NCBI GenBank assembly: GCA_038207265.1
Contig: JBBQZZ010000007.1
Span: 124,001-188,000, forward strand
Direction of reading: 5' to 3'
DNA from: JACMLD01 sp038207265
GTDB lineage: Bacteria > Bacteroidota > Bacteroidia > Chitinophagales > Chitinophagaceae
DNA: 64,000 bases
The notes under the pieces: model-generated
Database searches by the model: none
What the model saw: only the letters and a program-made list of their open reading frames with translations
What the model was told of the DNA's origin: nothing
Shown: in pieces, positions 56,040-64,000 of the stretch
Position numbering within the stretch: position 1 is the stretch's first letter
Layout: every line of letters begins with the position of its first letter
Translations under genes and position numbers: made by a program

Positions 56040-56532
56040 TTGTACAAAATACTCCGGCGGTTATTATTGGAAGTTTTGGCGGCACCTGCATTCTATATTG
56101 CGTTAATTATTACAGAGATGGATATCCACCGGAACTGCTGCTCAATATTTTTCAGATGGCATAAAGGCACATATGGATCAAATGGGAACTTTCGATCCTG
56201 CAGCTGCCGTGTTGCCTGCAGACAGGGATACTTTGATTACCAATAATCCTTTAACTAACGAACTGCACTGGCGCAAATAAGCACGCAGTACTGGATATCA
56301 AGTTTTCTGAAAGGTCCTGACGCTTTTGCCCATTTCAGGAGAAGTGGGTTTCCAGCTCTAACGCCTAACCCTTACGGACAGCCGAGTAACCCGGATGTAC
56401 CCAATGGAACTATTATCAGGAGACTTACATATCCAACTTCAGAATTGTCTGTCAATAAAACAAATGTTGACGCAACGATTGGTAACCAGGGGACCAGATG
56501 TACTAAGCAATAGAGTGTGGTGGGATAAATAA
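56040..56532 (+). pseudogene. Remnant of a SusD/RagB outer-membrane starch-binding-like protein
   Basis: Translation in shifting frames gives the C-terminal third of a SusD-family protein: ALIITE, then RWISTGTAAQYFSDGIKAHM and TLITNNPLTNELHW; after a stop (56278) and frame change, QISTQYWISSFLKGPDAFAH, FRRSGFPALTPNPYG and IIRRLTYPTSELSVNKTNV; after a further shift, GPDVLSNRVWWDK and a stop at 56532. The N-terminal two-thirds and any SusC partner are absent. It is evidence for a decayed polysaccharide-utilisation locus. Confidence 0.82.
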
Positions 56533-56835
56533 CAGAAGTCTATTTTTAATCTTACCCGTTTTTTGGTAATTAAGGACCTTTTGTTTCTACAGAGGGTCAT
56601 TTATAAATAAAAACTAGTTTACATTGCAAGATTGCGGTTTGCTTGCATGGTTACGCTAATTGAAATTAACTTTGTAACGGTTTTATTACTGCTCAAAAAC
56701 AATTACAGCTAATTATTTTTCATATATATATAACCGGACTCTTTAAATTTTGCTATTTTCATCATCCAGGTTAAGCTGTACATGGAGACGGAACATAATT
56801 TCAGCAATTTGGCTTGTGAATTAAAAGAGAATAGA

Positions 56836-56872
56836 AATATTAGAATTGTCGAATTTTGACAATTCTAATATT
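56836..56872. repeat. Perfect 15-bp inverted repeat with 7-bp loop
   Basis: AATATTAGAATTGTC (56836-56850) and its exact reverse complement (56858-56872) flank a 7-bp loop. No T run follows closely on either strand. It lies in the otherwise empty 560 bp between the SusD remnant and the dehydratase gene, 227 bp upstream of its ATG. Confidence 0.75.
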
Positions 56873-57098
56873 CAGGTTCTCGGTTTTTTTGATGGAAAAT
56901 CTTCTGGCTATTGCAACAAAAAAATATAACCGCTGTTGAATAACATGTTATTTGCTTTTTGGGGTATAAGTTGATTCGAAAAATAATATGGTTAAAATAT
57001 TCTGTTGTCATGATTAACAAGTCAGATAAAGACAAGATAAAGTAAAGCATTAAACCTGCCTGTATAAAATCGCATATCAAACTGAATAAAAATTGGAA

Positions 57099-58817
57099 AT
57101 GAGTAATAAACTAAGAAGCCAGGACTGGTTTGGCCGAAAAGACAAGGACGGAATTATTTATAGAAGCTGGATGAAAAACCAGGGAATACCAACAGATATG
57201 TTTGATGGCAGGCCGGTCATTGGCATATGCAATACATTCAGCGAGCTAACGCCCTGTAATGCCCATTTTCGTGATCATGCGGAATCTGTAAAACGTGGTG
57301 TACTAGAAGCAGGCGGTTTTCCTGTAGAATTTCCAATAATGAGCCTGGGAGAAACTCTGTTGAAACCAACAGCCATGCTGTTTCGAAATCTTGCAAGTAT
57401 GGATGCGGAAGAAAGTATACGCGGTAATCCAATTGATGGCGTAGTGCTGCTTACAGGTTGTGATAAAACAACCCCATCAACTTTAATGGGGGCTTCTAGT
57501 GTGGGGCTGCCCACCATCGTTGTTCCAGGTGGCCCAATGTTAAATGGAAGATATAAAGGACAAACCATTGGAAGTGGTACGCATGTATGGAAATTTGATG
57601 AAGACATGAAGACCGGGAAGATGACGCAGGAAGAATGTGATGTTGCAGAAAGTTGTATGAGCAGGAGTATTGGCCATTGTATGACGATGGGAACTGCTTC
57701 AACAATGGCATGTATGGTTGAATCGCTTGGTCTTACATTAAGTGGCGCTGCAGCAATACCAGCAGCTGATTCAAGAAAAAAAGTCATGGCTCAACTCAGT
57801 GGCAGAAGAATTGTTGAAATGGTAAAAGAAAATTTAACCATCGATAAGATACTTACCCGGGAAGCTTTTGAAAATTCAATCATAGTAAATGCCGCTGTTG
57901 GAGGATCTTCCAACTTCATTATTCACCTGATGGCTATTGCTGGTAGAATTGGGGTTGATATTTCATTGGATGATTTTGACCAGCTTGGCAGCAAAATTCC
58001 ACTGCTTTTAAATTTAATGCCATCCGGAACATACCTGATGGAAGATTTTTATTATGCAGGTGGTCTTCCGGTGATACTTAAAGAATTAAAAGATCGGCTC
58101 CATAAAAATGTAGTCACCGTAACCAGCAGAAACCATCACGAAAATATTGAAGGCAATACTGATTGTTACAATAGTGACGTAATTGCGACGTATGAAAAAC
58201 CTTTTATACCTGAAGCAGGTTGTGTAGTAGTTAAAGGTAATCTTGCACTAAATGGTGCAGTTATAAAACCTTCAGCTGCCAGTCCAGCACTCATGAAACA
58301 TTGCGGGCGTGCTGTTGTATTTGAAAGTATTGAAGACTACCATGCAAGAATTGATAACCCGGATCTTGATATAGATGAAACATGTGTGATGGTATTAAAA
58401 TATGTTGGCCCTGTTGGTTATCCGGGAATGCCTGAAGTAGGCAATATGGCTCTACCGCAGAAAATATTGCAAAAAGGAATTAAAGATATGGTGCGTATCT
58501 CCGACGGACGTATGAGTGGCACAGCTTATGGCACCGCAGTATTACATGTATCTCCCGAATCTGCCATTGGTGGTAATCTTGCTTTGGTACAAAACGGCGA
58601 TATGATTGAATTAGATGTACCACAACGAAAATTACATTTGCATGTTTCGGATGCGGAACTGGCACTAAGAAAAACAAAGTGGCAGGCACCAAATCCTTCA
58701 GCTACCCGCGGTTATGTAAGTCTTTATATCAAACACGTTATGGGTTCGGACAAAGGAGCAGATTTTGATTTCTTATTGGGAAGCTCAGGCTCAGTTGTCG
58801 TGAGAGATTCGCATTAA
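57099..58817 (+). CDS. IlvD/Edd-family sugar-acid dehydratase (arabinonate dehydratase-like)
   Basis: 572 residues from the ATG at 57099 (MSNKLRSQDWFGRKDKDG). Cluster-binding cysteines are visible in NTFSELTPCNAH, LTGCDKTTP and GTASTMACM, and the C-terminal part has ISDGRMSGTAYGTAVLHVSPE. The RSQDWFGRKDKDG start and TPCNAHFRDHA pattern are those of L-arabinonate/D-xylonate-type dehydratases rather than IlvD proper. It probably converts a sugar acid to a 2-keto-3-deoxy acid, fitting the gluconokinase-like kinase and Gfo/Idh/MocA oxidoreductase nearby. Confidence 0.85.
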   Translation: MSNKLRSQDWFGRKDKDGIIYRSWMKNQGIPTDMFDGRPVIGICNTFSELTPCNAHFRDHAESVKRGVLEAGGFPVEFPIMSLGETLLKPTAMLFRNLASMDAEESIRGNPIDGVVLLTGCDKTTPSTLMGASSVGLPTIVVPGGPMLNGRYKGQTIGSGTHVWKFDEDMKTGKMTQEECDVAESCMSRSIGHCMTMGTASTMACMVESLGLTLSGAAAIPAADSRKKVMAQLSGRRIVEMVKENLTIDKILTREAFENSIIVNAAVGGSSNFIIHLMAIAGRIGVDISLDDFDQLGSKIPLLLNLMPSGTYLMEDFYYAGGLPVILKELKDRLHKNVVTVTSRNHHENIEGNTDCYNSDVIATYEKPFIPEAGCVVVKGNLALNGAVIKPSAASPALMKHCGRAVVFESIEDYHARIDNPDLDIDETCVMVLKYVGPVGYPGMPEVGNMALPQKILQKGIKDMVRISDGRMSGTAYGTAVLHVSPESAIGGNLALVQNGDMIELDVPQRKLHLHVSDAELALRKTKWQAPNPSATRGYVSLYIKHVMGSDKGADFDFLLGSSGSVVVRDSH

Positions 58818-58945
58818 GCACTTCGGACATACTATATATTGTATAAACGAATGAACGAATGAATAAACACACTTTATAAAAGTGATAAGTTTACAGCATT
58901 GCTAAGCAGGTTCTGCGACTGATCAACAATCCAAAATAATCTGCA

Positions 58946-59211
58946 TTGAAAAAGTTTCCCATAATTATTTCCATACTATCGTTTCTATTTATATGTTGTG
59001 TAGCGTCAAAAAAACTAGAACGGTTGCGTAATCACATAAAAACAGTTGCCGGAAGGTAGGCAGGTAAAGTGAATGCTTAGAGGAAGTGAATGAGATAATC
59101 GATAACGATGGAAGATATCGCCAGACTTCATGGATAAAAGCTTTCGGCAATGGCGATACACTGGTAAAATACGCTTTCAAATCTGCAAGTGACCCTAGCA
59201 CCCCGTGCTAG
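58946..59211 (+). pseudogene. Degraded small lipoprotein-like gene joined to a tRNA fragment
   Basis: From a TTG at 58946 the sequence encodes a lipoprotein-like signal (KKFPIIISILSFLFICCVAS) for 37 codons before a stop. In another frame it resumes with ECLEEVNEIIDNDGRYRQTS and GNGDTLVKYAFKSASD, then runs into the partial tRNA-Pro copy, where it stops (59209-59211). At least one frameshift and one stop interrupt it. The match to a protein family is unknown; coding-like composition is the only support. Confidence 0.45.
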
Positions 59212-59240
59212 TGTCCCGCCGATCGGCGGGGCTACGTCCC
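59188..59240 (-). repeat. Partial, degenerate copy of tRNA-Pro
   Basis: About 53 bp closely resembling the 5' two-thirds of the adjacent tRNA-Pro: the acceptor 5' strand (GGGACGTAGC), the anticodon arm with loop GGGG, and the variable region, but no T-arm. Where the D-arm should be, there is a 16-bp perfect palindrome CCCGCCGATCGGCGGG (59215-59230). It cannot fold as a functional tRNA. Confidence 0.78.
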
Positions 59241-59479
59241 TGGAACCAATCGTTTGAAAGCATCTCCACCTTTCCAGGACTTAATTTGTTTTTCTCTTTT
59301 CAGTGCTATTTGTGGCGTCTGGTATTCTTCGACTAATACAATCCGAAATGGAACGTGTTTTTTTGTCGACCGTTGTTGCCCAAATTGTGATAGTCAAGTC
59401 TTGCCTGAACATCAGATGTTTCACCGATATAATATCGGCCATCTTTTAAACTTTGTAAAATATAAACGTAATGGGGTAT
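59232..59479 (-). pseudogene. GIY-YIG nuclease family gene, frameshifted, ending in the tRNA copy
   Basis: On the minus strand the frame reads HYVYILQSLKDGRYYIGETS (GIY-YIG core motifs), continues DVQARLDYHNLGNN and hits a stop. A shift of frame near 59338-59350 restores RIVLVEEYQTPQIALKREKQ and IKSWKGGDAFKRLVPGT, and the stop codon TAG lies within the tRNA copy. There is no ATG at the expected start (CCC/ATA instead). Such genes commonly sit beside tRNAs in Bacteroidota. This copy is dead. Confidence 0.8.
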
Positions 59480-59480
59480 A

Positions 59481-59512
59481 AAAAAAGCTCCGTTTTACCA
59501 GAGCCTTTTTTT
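59481..59512 (-). terminator. Intrinsic terminator of tRNA-Pro
   Basis: GCTCTG and CGGAGC (minus strand, with one G-U pair) form a hairpin flanked by T-rich runs on both sides (AAAAAAGCTC ... GAGCCTTTTTTT on the plus strand). It follows the tRNA end by 8 bp. Confidence 0.7.
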
Positions 59513-59519
59513 GAAAATG

Positions 59520-59593
59520 TCGGGACGACAAGATTCGAACTTGCGACCCCTAGCACCCCATGCTAGTGCGCTACCGGGCTGCGCTACGTCCCG
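59520..59593 (-). tRNA. tRNA-Pro (anticodon GGG)
   Basis: 74 nt on the minus strand, beginning CGGGACG and ending CGTCCCG plus discriminator A. The 7-bp acceptor stem pairs fully. The D-arm, anticodon stem CTAGC/GCTAG with loop ATGGGGT (anticodon GGG), and T-arm GCAAG-TTCGAAT-CTTGT are all present. The 3' CCA is not encoded. It reads CCC and CCU codons. Confidence 0.95.
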
Positions 59594-59681
59594 AAACCAT
59601 TATACCGGGCATCAAATGTAAGCCATTATTTCAATTTCTGAAATTTGAAGAACACCACTATCTTCGCGCAACTCATTTGCA

Positions 59682-60947
59682 ATGAAGTTTCTATTAAAAC
59701 AGGTTTACATAATCGACAGCGGCTCGCCCTACCATCATTCCCGTAAAGATATTTTTATTAAAGATGGCATCATCATCCAGGTATCGGATATTATTGATGA
59801 AAAAGCGGACCAAACCTTGCAGGGTGATAACTTGCATGTTTCCGGCGGATGGATTGATACTTTTGCCCATTTCTGTGACCCGGGATTTGAATTCAGGGAA
59901 ACATTGCAGACAGGTTCGGCTGCTGCTGCAGCTGGTGGATTTACTACTGTATTTGTTATACCCAACACAAAGCCGGTTGTTGATGCAAAATCACAAGTAG
60001 AATACATCGTTCAGCAATCCAAATCATTACCTGTAAATATCATTCCAATAGGAGCGATTACCAAAAATGCGGAAGGAAAGGAACTGGCTGAAATGTATGA
60101 CATGAATAATAGCGGTGCAGTTTCTTTCAGTGATGGATTGAATTCCGTGCAAGCGGCCGGCATTTTATTAAAAGCATTGCAGTATATTAAAGCATTTAAT
60201 GGAGTTATCATCCAGGTACCCGATGACAAATCAATTGCACCCCACGGATTGATCAATGAAGGAATTATTTCAACACAACTCGGATTACCCGGCAAACCCA
60301 TGATGTCGGAGGAGTTAATAGTAGCGAGAGATATTAAACTGGCCCGTTATGCAGGTTCAAAAATTCATTTCACGGGAGTGAGTTCACCCAAATCTATTGA
60401 ATACATAAATCGTGCAAAGGAAGGCGGCATACAGGTTACCTGTTCTGTTACGCCCTACCATCTTGCATTTTGTGATGAGGACCTGGTTACTTACGATACC
60501 AACCTGAAAGTAAATCCGCCTCTTCGTACAAGAACCGATATGATGAAATTAAGGGAAGCCCTTGCAGCAGGTGCGATAGATTGTATTGCAACGCATCATA
60601 TTCCGCAGGACTGGGATCATAAAACATGCGAGTTTGAATATGCAAAGAATGGAATGATTGGTCTTGAAACCTGTTATGCCGTTTTAAAAACAGTTATGCC
60701 GGAAATTTCTGAAGACAAATGGATAGAACTTTTACATCGAAATGCAGCTGGAATATTTGGTTTGCCGATTGCAGGCATCCAGGAAAATGCTCCTGCCAAT
60801 CTCACATTGTTTGAACCAGGCAAAGTTCATACTTATTCAAAAGACCAGGTTAAATCGAAATCGCAGAACAGTCCTTTTATTGGCTGGCAATTAACGGGAA
60901 AAGTTTATGGTATTATCAATGGTTCAAAGATGGTTTTGAATACTTAA
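59682..60947 (+). CDS. pyrC: Dihydroorotase-like amidohydrolase lacking metal ligands
   Basis: 421 residues with the amidohydrolase barrel of type I dihydroorotases: GGFTTVFVIPNTKPVVDAKSQVEYI, VSFSDGLNSVQ, KSIAPHGLINEGIIS, KVNPPLRTRTDM and IATHHIPQDWDHK. The normal metal motif D-x-H-x-H-x-R-E-P is replaced by DTFAHFCDPG, so the first His and the Arg are gone, and the usual HAE/HCE positions read SEE. This matches the Bacteroidota form of DHOase homologues. It may be catalytically atypical or a structural partner. It is followed by the next gene after 1 bp. Confidence 0.85.
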   Translation: MKFLLKQVYIIDSGSPYHHSRKDIFIKDGIIIQVSDIIDEKADQTLQGDNLHVSGGWIDTFAHFCDPGFEFRETLQTGSAAAAAGGFTTVFVIPNTKPVVDAKSQVEYIVQQSKSLPVNIIPIGAITKNAEGKELAEMYDMNNSGAVSFSDGLNSVQAAGILLKALQYIKAFNGVIIQVPDDKSIAPHGLINEGIISTQLGLPGKPMMSEELIVARDIKLARYAGSKIHFTGVSSPKSIEYINRAKEGGIQVTCSVTPYHLAFCDEDLVTYDTNLKVNPPLRTRTDMMKLREALAAGAIDCIATHHIPQDWDHKTCEFEYAKNGMIGLETCYAVLKTVMPEISEDKWIELLHRNAAGIFGLPIAGIQENAPANLTLFEPGKVHTYSKDQVKSKSQNSPFIGWQLTGKVYGIINGSKMVLNT

Positions 60948-60948
60948 G

Positions 60949-61446
60949 ATGGAAACGGCAATTACCAATCATAAAAGGAAGGGATTTATAATAGTGGCGA
61001 TACTAATTATATTGGATCTCCTGTTGAAAAAATCGGGTATACAAGTCAGTGATGGGCAGCAATATTTGCCAAGACTGATTATAAGTTTTTTAGGCGTTGT
61101 TGTTTCCTGCCTGGTATTCGCAAAGCAATCGGCTGGTACAATGAAATTTGCAGAAGTTTTTGCACATGGATTTAAAACAACGGCTGTTATTGCTTTTCTA
61201 ATGGCGCTGTATACTTTTATTGCGGTTAAATTTATTTACGCGGCCCCCACATTGGCAGAGATAGAAGCCGGGGCAAAGTCCATCGGGCAACAGGGTAATG
61301 TAATGCCAGAAGAAGCAAAACAAATGGCCATAGAAGGAGCAAAAAACCGTTGGGTAATTTATGTTTCGCTTTCCATTTTTTCATCACTGATACCGGGGAT
61401 ACTTGGTGCAGTTACAGGAGCTGCACTGGCGAAAAAGAATCAGTAA
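60949..61446 (+). CDS. DUF4199 domain-containing membrane protein
   Basis: 165 residues with four hydrophobic helices (about 13-28, 43-61, 77-98 and 141-160) and an FAEVFAHGFKTTAVIAFLMALYTFI segment typical of DUF4199, a family nearly confined to Bacteroidota. Function unknown. It begins 1 bp after the pyrC-like stop, so the two are co-transcribed. Confidence 0.85.
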   Translation: METAITNHKRKGFIIVAILIILDLLLKKSGIQVSDGQQYLPRLIISFLGVVVSCLVFAKQSAGTMKFAEVFAHGFKTTAVIAFLMALYTFIAVKFIYAAPTLAEIEAGAKSIGQQGNVMPEEAKQMAIEGAKNRWVIYVSLSIFSSLIPGILGAVTGAALAKKNQ

Positions 61447-61472
61447 TTTCAATTTTAATAAAGAATAACCGG

Positions 61473-62417
61473 ATGGATATTTCAATCGTTATACCATTGT
61501 TGAATGAAGCTGAATCTTTGCCGGAATTGACGGCATGGATTGTTCAGGTTATGCACAGCAATCAATTTGCATACGAAATTATTTTTATTGACGATGGCAG
61601 TACTGACCATTCCTGGGAAATCATTCAACAAATAAGGGCTACCAATCCAAATGTAAAAGGAATTAAATTTCAACGCAATTATGGAAAATCTGCCGGCCTA
61701 AACGAAGGTTTCCGCGCGGCAAAAGGAGACGTGATTATTACCATGGATGCAGACATGCAGGATTCTCCCGATGAAATACCTGGTTTAAGAAAAATGATCC
61801 TGGAAGAAAAGTTTGACATGGTGAGTGGATGGAAAAAGAAAAGGCACGATAATACATTTACCAAAAACATTCCTTCAAAATTTTACAATGCTATTACCCG
61901 GCGCATGTCTGGCATCCGGTTGCATGATTTTAATTGCGGTCTAAAGGCCTATAGAAAAAATGTAGTGAAGGGAATTGAAGTTTATGGAGAAATGCATCGA
62001 TATATCCCCGTTTTGGCCAAGTGGGCTGGTTTTAAAAAAATTGGTGAAAAAGTAGTTGAACACAGGGCGAGAAAATATGGCGTTACCAAATTTGGTCTGA
62101 GCCGTTTTATAAACGGGCCATTGGACCTGGCTTCCATCATGTTTGTAGGAAAATATGGAAAACAACCCATGCATTTTTTCGGCAGGTGGGGCTCCATCTT
62201 TTTTGTTGCAGGTTTCTTCATTCTAATTTACCTGGTTATAACACGGCTGATTCATCCGGAAATTGGATTGAGCAACCGGCCGCCATTTTATATTGTATTA
62301 ACGGCAATGATAATAGGATCCCAATTATTCCTGGCTGGGTTCCTGGGAGAAATGATTTCAAGAACTTCCCAGGGTCGTAATCATTATTTAATAGAAGAAA
62401 AATCCGGATTAGATTAA
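61473..62417 (+). CDS. Glycosyltransferase family 2, membrane-anchored (DPM/ArnC-like)
   Basis: 314 residues from the ATG at 61473 (MDISIVIPLLNEAESLPEL). GT-A fold with nucleotide motif EIIFIDDGSTDHSW, DADMQDSPDEIPGLRKMI (D-x-D region) and KKRHDNTFTKNIPSKFYN. Two C-terminal membrane helices (about 240-260 and 272-296) anchor it. Such enzymes attach sugars to polyprenyl-phosphate or lipid carriers. It follows the DUF4199 gene by 26 bp. Confidence 0.9.
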   Translation: MDISIVIPLLNEAESLPELTAWIVQVMHSNQFAYEIIFIDDGSTDHSWEIIQQIRATNPNVKGIKFQRNYGKSAGLNEGFRAAKGDVIITMDADMQDSPDEIPGLRKMILEEKFDMVSGWKKKRHDNTFTKNIPSKFYNAITRRMSGIRLHDFNCGLKAYRKNVVKGIEVYGEMHRYIPVLAKWAGFKKIGEKVVEHRARKYGVTKFGLSRFINGPLDLASIMFVGKYGKQPMHFFGRWGSIFFVAGFFILIYLVITRLIHPEIGLSNRPPFYIVLTAMIIGSQLFLAGFLGEMISRTSQGRNHYLIEEKSGLD

Positions 62418-62478
62418 CAATCAGCATTTGCAGTAATAGAATTATTCCTGCTATTTATATTTTATTTCCGCTTTAACC

Positions 62479-63648
62479 TTGATCCAAAACATTGTCATAC
62501 TTGGCCCGGCTCACCCTTATCGTGGTGGTGGTATAACTACATTCAATGAAAGGTTGGCGAAGGAATTGCAGCAGCATAACTATAATGTGACAATTTATAA
62601 TTTCTCTTTGCAGTATCCTTCTTTTCTGTTTCCAGGCAAAACACAGTATTCTGATGAAGCTGCCCCAACTCATTTGAACATATTGCGGAAAGTAAATGCT
62701 GTCAATCCCATGAATTGGTTAAGAGTGGGCAACGAATTAAAAAAGCTGGCGCCAGATCTAATCATAGTGCGTTATTGGTTGCCATTTATGGGACCGGCAT
62801 TTGGTACCATCCTCCGAAAAGTTAAAAAGAACCGGCATACCAAAGTAATCGCTATCACCGACAATGTAATTCCGCATGAAAAAAGAATCGGTGATAAACC
62901 TTTTACAAATTATTTTCTCAAATCCTGCGATGGTTTTATTACAATGAGTGAGAAAGTAATGAACGACTTAAGGTTAATGGTGCCTGGCAAACCTGCAGAA
63001 CTTGTTGCTCATCCGATGTACGATAATTTTGGCGCAGCTATATCAAAAGCAGAAGCCCGGAACTCACTCGGCATCGGAAATACAGTGCAACTGATGTTAT
63101 TTTTTGGTTTTATAAGGAAATATAAGGGATTGGATATTTTACTCCAGGCAATGAGTATACTCAAAGAAAAAAATCATGTTGCTCAGGGCGCTGCAAAATT
63201 AAAAAACGTCCGACTATTGATGGCGGGAGAATTTTATGAGGATGAGAAAAATTATCAGCAAAAGATCGATGATCTCGGGATAAGGGATCTGCTGATATTG
63301 AATACAAATTTCATTGCAGACAAAGATGTAAAAAAATATTTCTGTGCTGCAGATGTGGTCATACAGCCTTATCGCAATGCAACACAAAGCGGTGTCACTC
63401 CCCTCGCCTATCATTTTGAAAAACCAATGATAGTGACCAACGTTGGTGCATTGGCTACCTATGTTCCCGATAAGAAAGTTGGATTGGTTGCTGAACCAAA
63501 CGCAGCTTCACTTGCGTCTGCAATAGAACAGTATTTTGCATTAGGCGAAGATCATTTTTTGCCCCAACTTCGCGAAGAGAAAAAAAAATATTCATGGCAG
63601 GTGCTGGTTGATAAAATCATTGGACTGGCAGGATCAATAAAGCAATAA
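62479..63648 (+). CDS. Glycosyltransferase family 4/1-type (GT-B)
   Basis: 389 residues, probable TTG start at 62479 (reads L/M-IQNIVILGPAHPYRGG); no ATG exists nearby in frame. The N-terminal GT-B half has GGGITTFNERLAKELQQHNY. The C-terminal half has LMLFFGFIRKYKGLDILLQAM, LLMAGEFYEDE and the donor-site block CAADVVIQPYRNATQSGVTPLAYHFEKPMIVTNVGAL. It probably acts in cell-surface polysaccharide synthesis with the GT2 and the heptose kinase that follows. Confidence 0.85.
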   Translation: MIQNIVILGPAHPYRGGGITTFNERLAKELQQHNYNVTIYNFSLQYPSFLFPGKTQYSDEAAPTHLNILRKVNAVNPMNWLRVGNELKKLAPDLIIVRYWLPFMGPAFGTILRKVKKNRHTKVIAITDNVIPHEKRIGDKPFTNYFLKSCDGFITMSEKVMNDLRLMVPGKPAELVAHPMYDNFGAAISKAEARNSLGIGNTVQLMLFFGFIRKYKGLDILLQAMSILKEKNHVAQGAAKLKNVRLLMAGEFYEDEKNYQQKIDDLGIRDLLILNTNFIADKDVKKYFCAADVVIQPYRNATQSGVTPLAYHFEKPMIVTNVGALATYVPDKKVGLVAEPNAASLASAIEQYFALGEDHFLPQLREEKKKYSWQVLVDKIIGLAGSIKQ

Positions 63649-63817
63649 TACACATCATCGTATCCCATACCGTTATGCAAACCAAACAGGGATATAATTA
63701 ATAAAAAGATTACGATGCTGCCAGGTAGATGAAGTGGATGAATATTGATGAACCGGCAAGTTTTAAGGAGAATGATTAAATTACAAATACTGACTCAAAA
63801 AAAATATTATAGACCTC

Positions 63818-64000
63818 ATGATCTACAGAAGTAAAGCTCCTTTAAGAATTGGATTGGCCGGTGGAGGAACCGATGTTAGTCCGTATAGCGATTTATACGG
63901 AGGTGCTATCCTGAATGCAACCGTGAGTTTATATGCTTACGCCAATATAGAGCCGCTGCCGGAGAATGCCATTATTATGCAGGCCATGGACAGGAAGGAA
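63818..64000 (+). CDS. hddA: GHMP-family D-glycero-D-manno-heptose 7-phosphate kinase, partial
   Basis: 61 codons from the ATG at 63818, running off the window edge. The start MIYRSKAPLRIGLAGGGTDV and SPYSDLYGGAILNATVSLYA is the N-terminus of HddA-type GHMP kinases, with the substrate-loop GLAGGGTDVSPY. It phosphorylates heptose 7-phosphate on the way to an ADP- or GDP-heptose for surface glycans. The 169-bp gap before it holds no other gene. Confidence 0.8.
   Translation, partial: MIYRSKAPLRIGLAGGGTDVSPYSDLYGGAILNATVSLYAYANIEPLPENAIIMQAMDRKE

Overview
The window reads as a chromosomal segment from a member of the Bacteroidota, most likely the family Chitinophagaceae. Support: a fused CcoN-CcoO cbb3 oxidase, a SusD-type remnant, DUF4199, a dihydroorotase homologue lacking metal ligands, Tat-type Gfo/Idh/MocA and GH95/CE6 enzymes, and repeated promoter elements of the Bacteroidota TAnnTTTG type. 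Family assignment is inference from protein style, not from a marker gene.

Region 1 (1-34447) is a low-oxygen/stress island. It holds cbb3 oxidase genes (ccoQ, ccoNO, ccoS, ccoI), the di-iron repair protein Ric/ScdA, a PAS histidine kinase, two response regulators in which a receiver is fused directly to a CRP/FNR-type DNA-binding protein, four tandem-domain universal stress proteins, two Hsp20 proteins, two P-type ATPases (Ca2+-like and Mg2+-like), PfkB, a CHAD protein, an L,D-transpeptidase, YtxH/holin-like envelope proteins, a release-factor-like (baeRF/Balon-type) ribosome hibernation candidate, HemN, a cardiolipin-synthase-like protein and a broken NRAMP transporter gene. An inverted repeat TGAT-N4-ATCA lies upstream of many of these genes. 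In most cases a TAnnTTT(G/A)-like -7 element follows exactly 46-47 nt later. I interpret this as one regulon, probably controlled by the receiver-CRP/FNR proteins. The gene content resembles the mycobacterial DosR dormancy set combined with rhizobial FixLJ/FixK targets.

Region 2 (34453-36964) holds a membrane-bound hydrolase with a non-canonical start and two membrane proteins of unknown role.

Region 3 (37170-41278 and 46093-58817) is a carbohydrate region: a GH5-like enzyme, a parallel beta-helix protein, a GH43 exo-galactanase-like enzyme, a Gfo/Idh/MocA oxidoreductase, a CE6 esterase, a double CE1 esterase, GH95, an FGGY kinase, an AraC regulator and a sugar-acid dehydratase. It carries decay: an internally deleted esterase and a frameshifted SusD remnant with no SusC. 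Inserted in it is a tyrosine/homogentisate degradation operon (41355-45792).

Region 4 (58818-64000) holds tRNA-Pro(GGG), next to which lie a broken GIY-YIG nuclease and a partial tRNA copy. It is followed by a pyrC-like gene, a DUF4199 gene, two glycosyltransferases and the start of a heptose-7-phosphate kinase gene.
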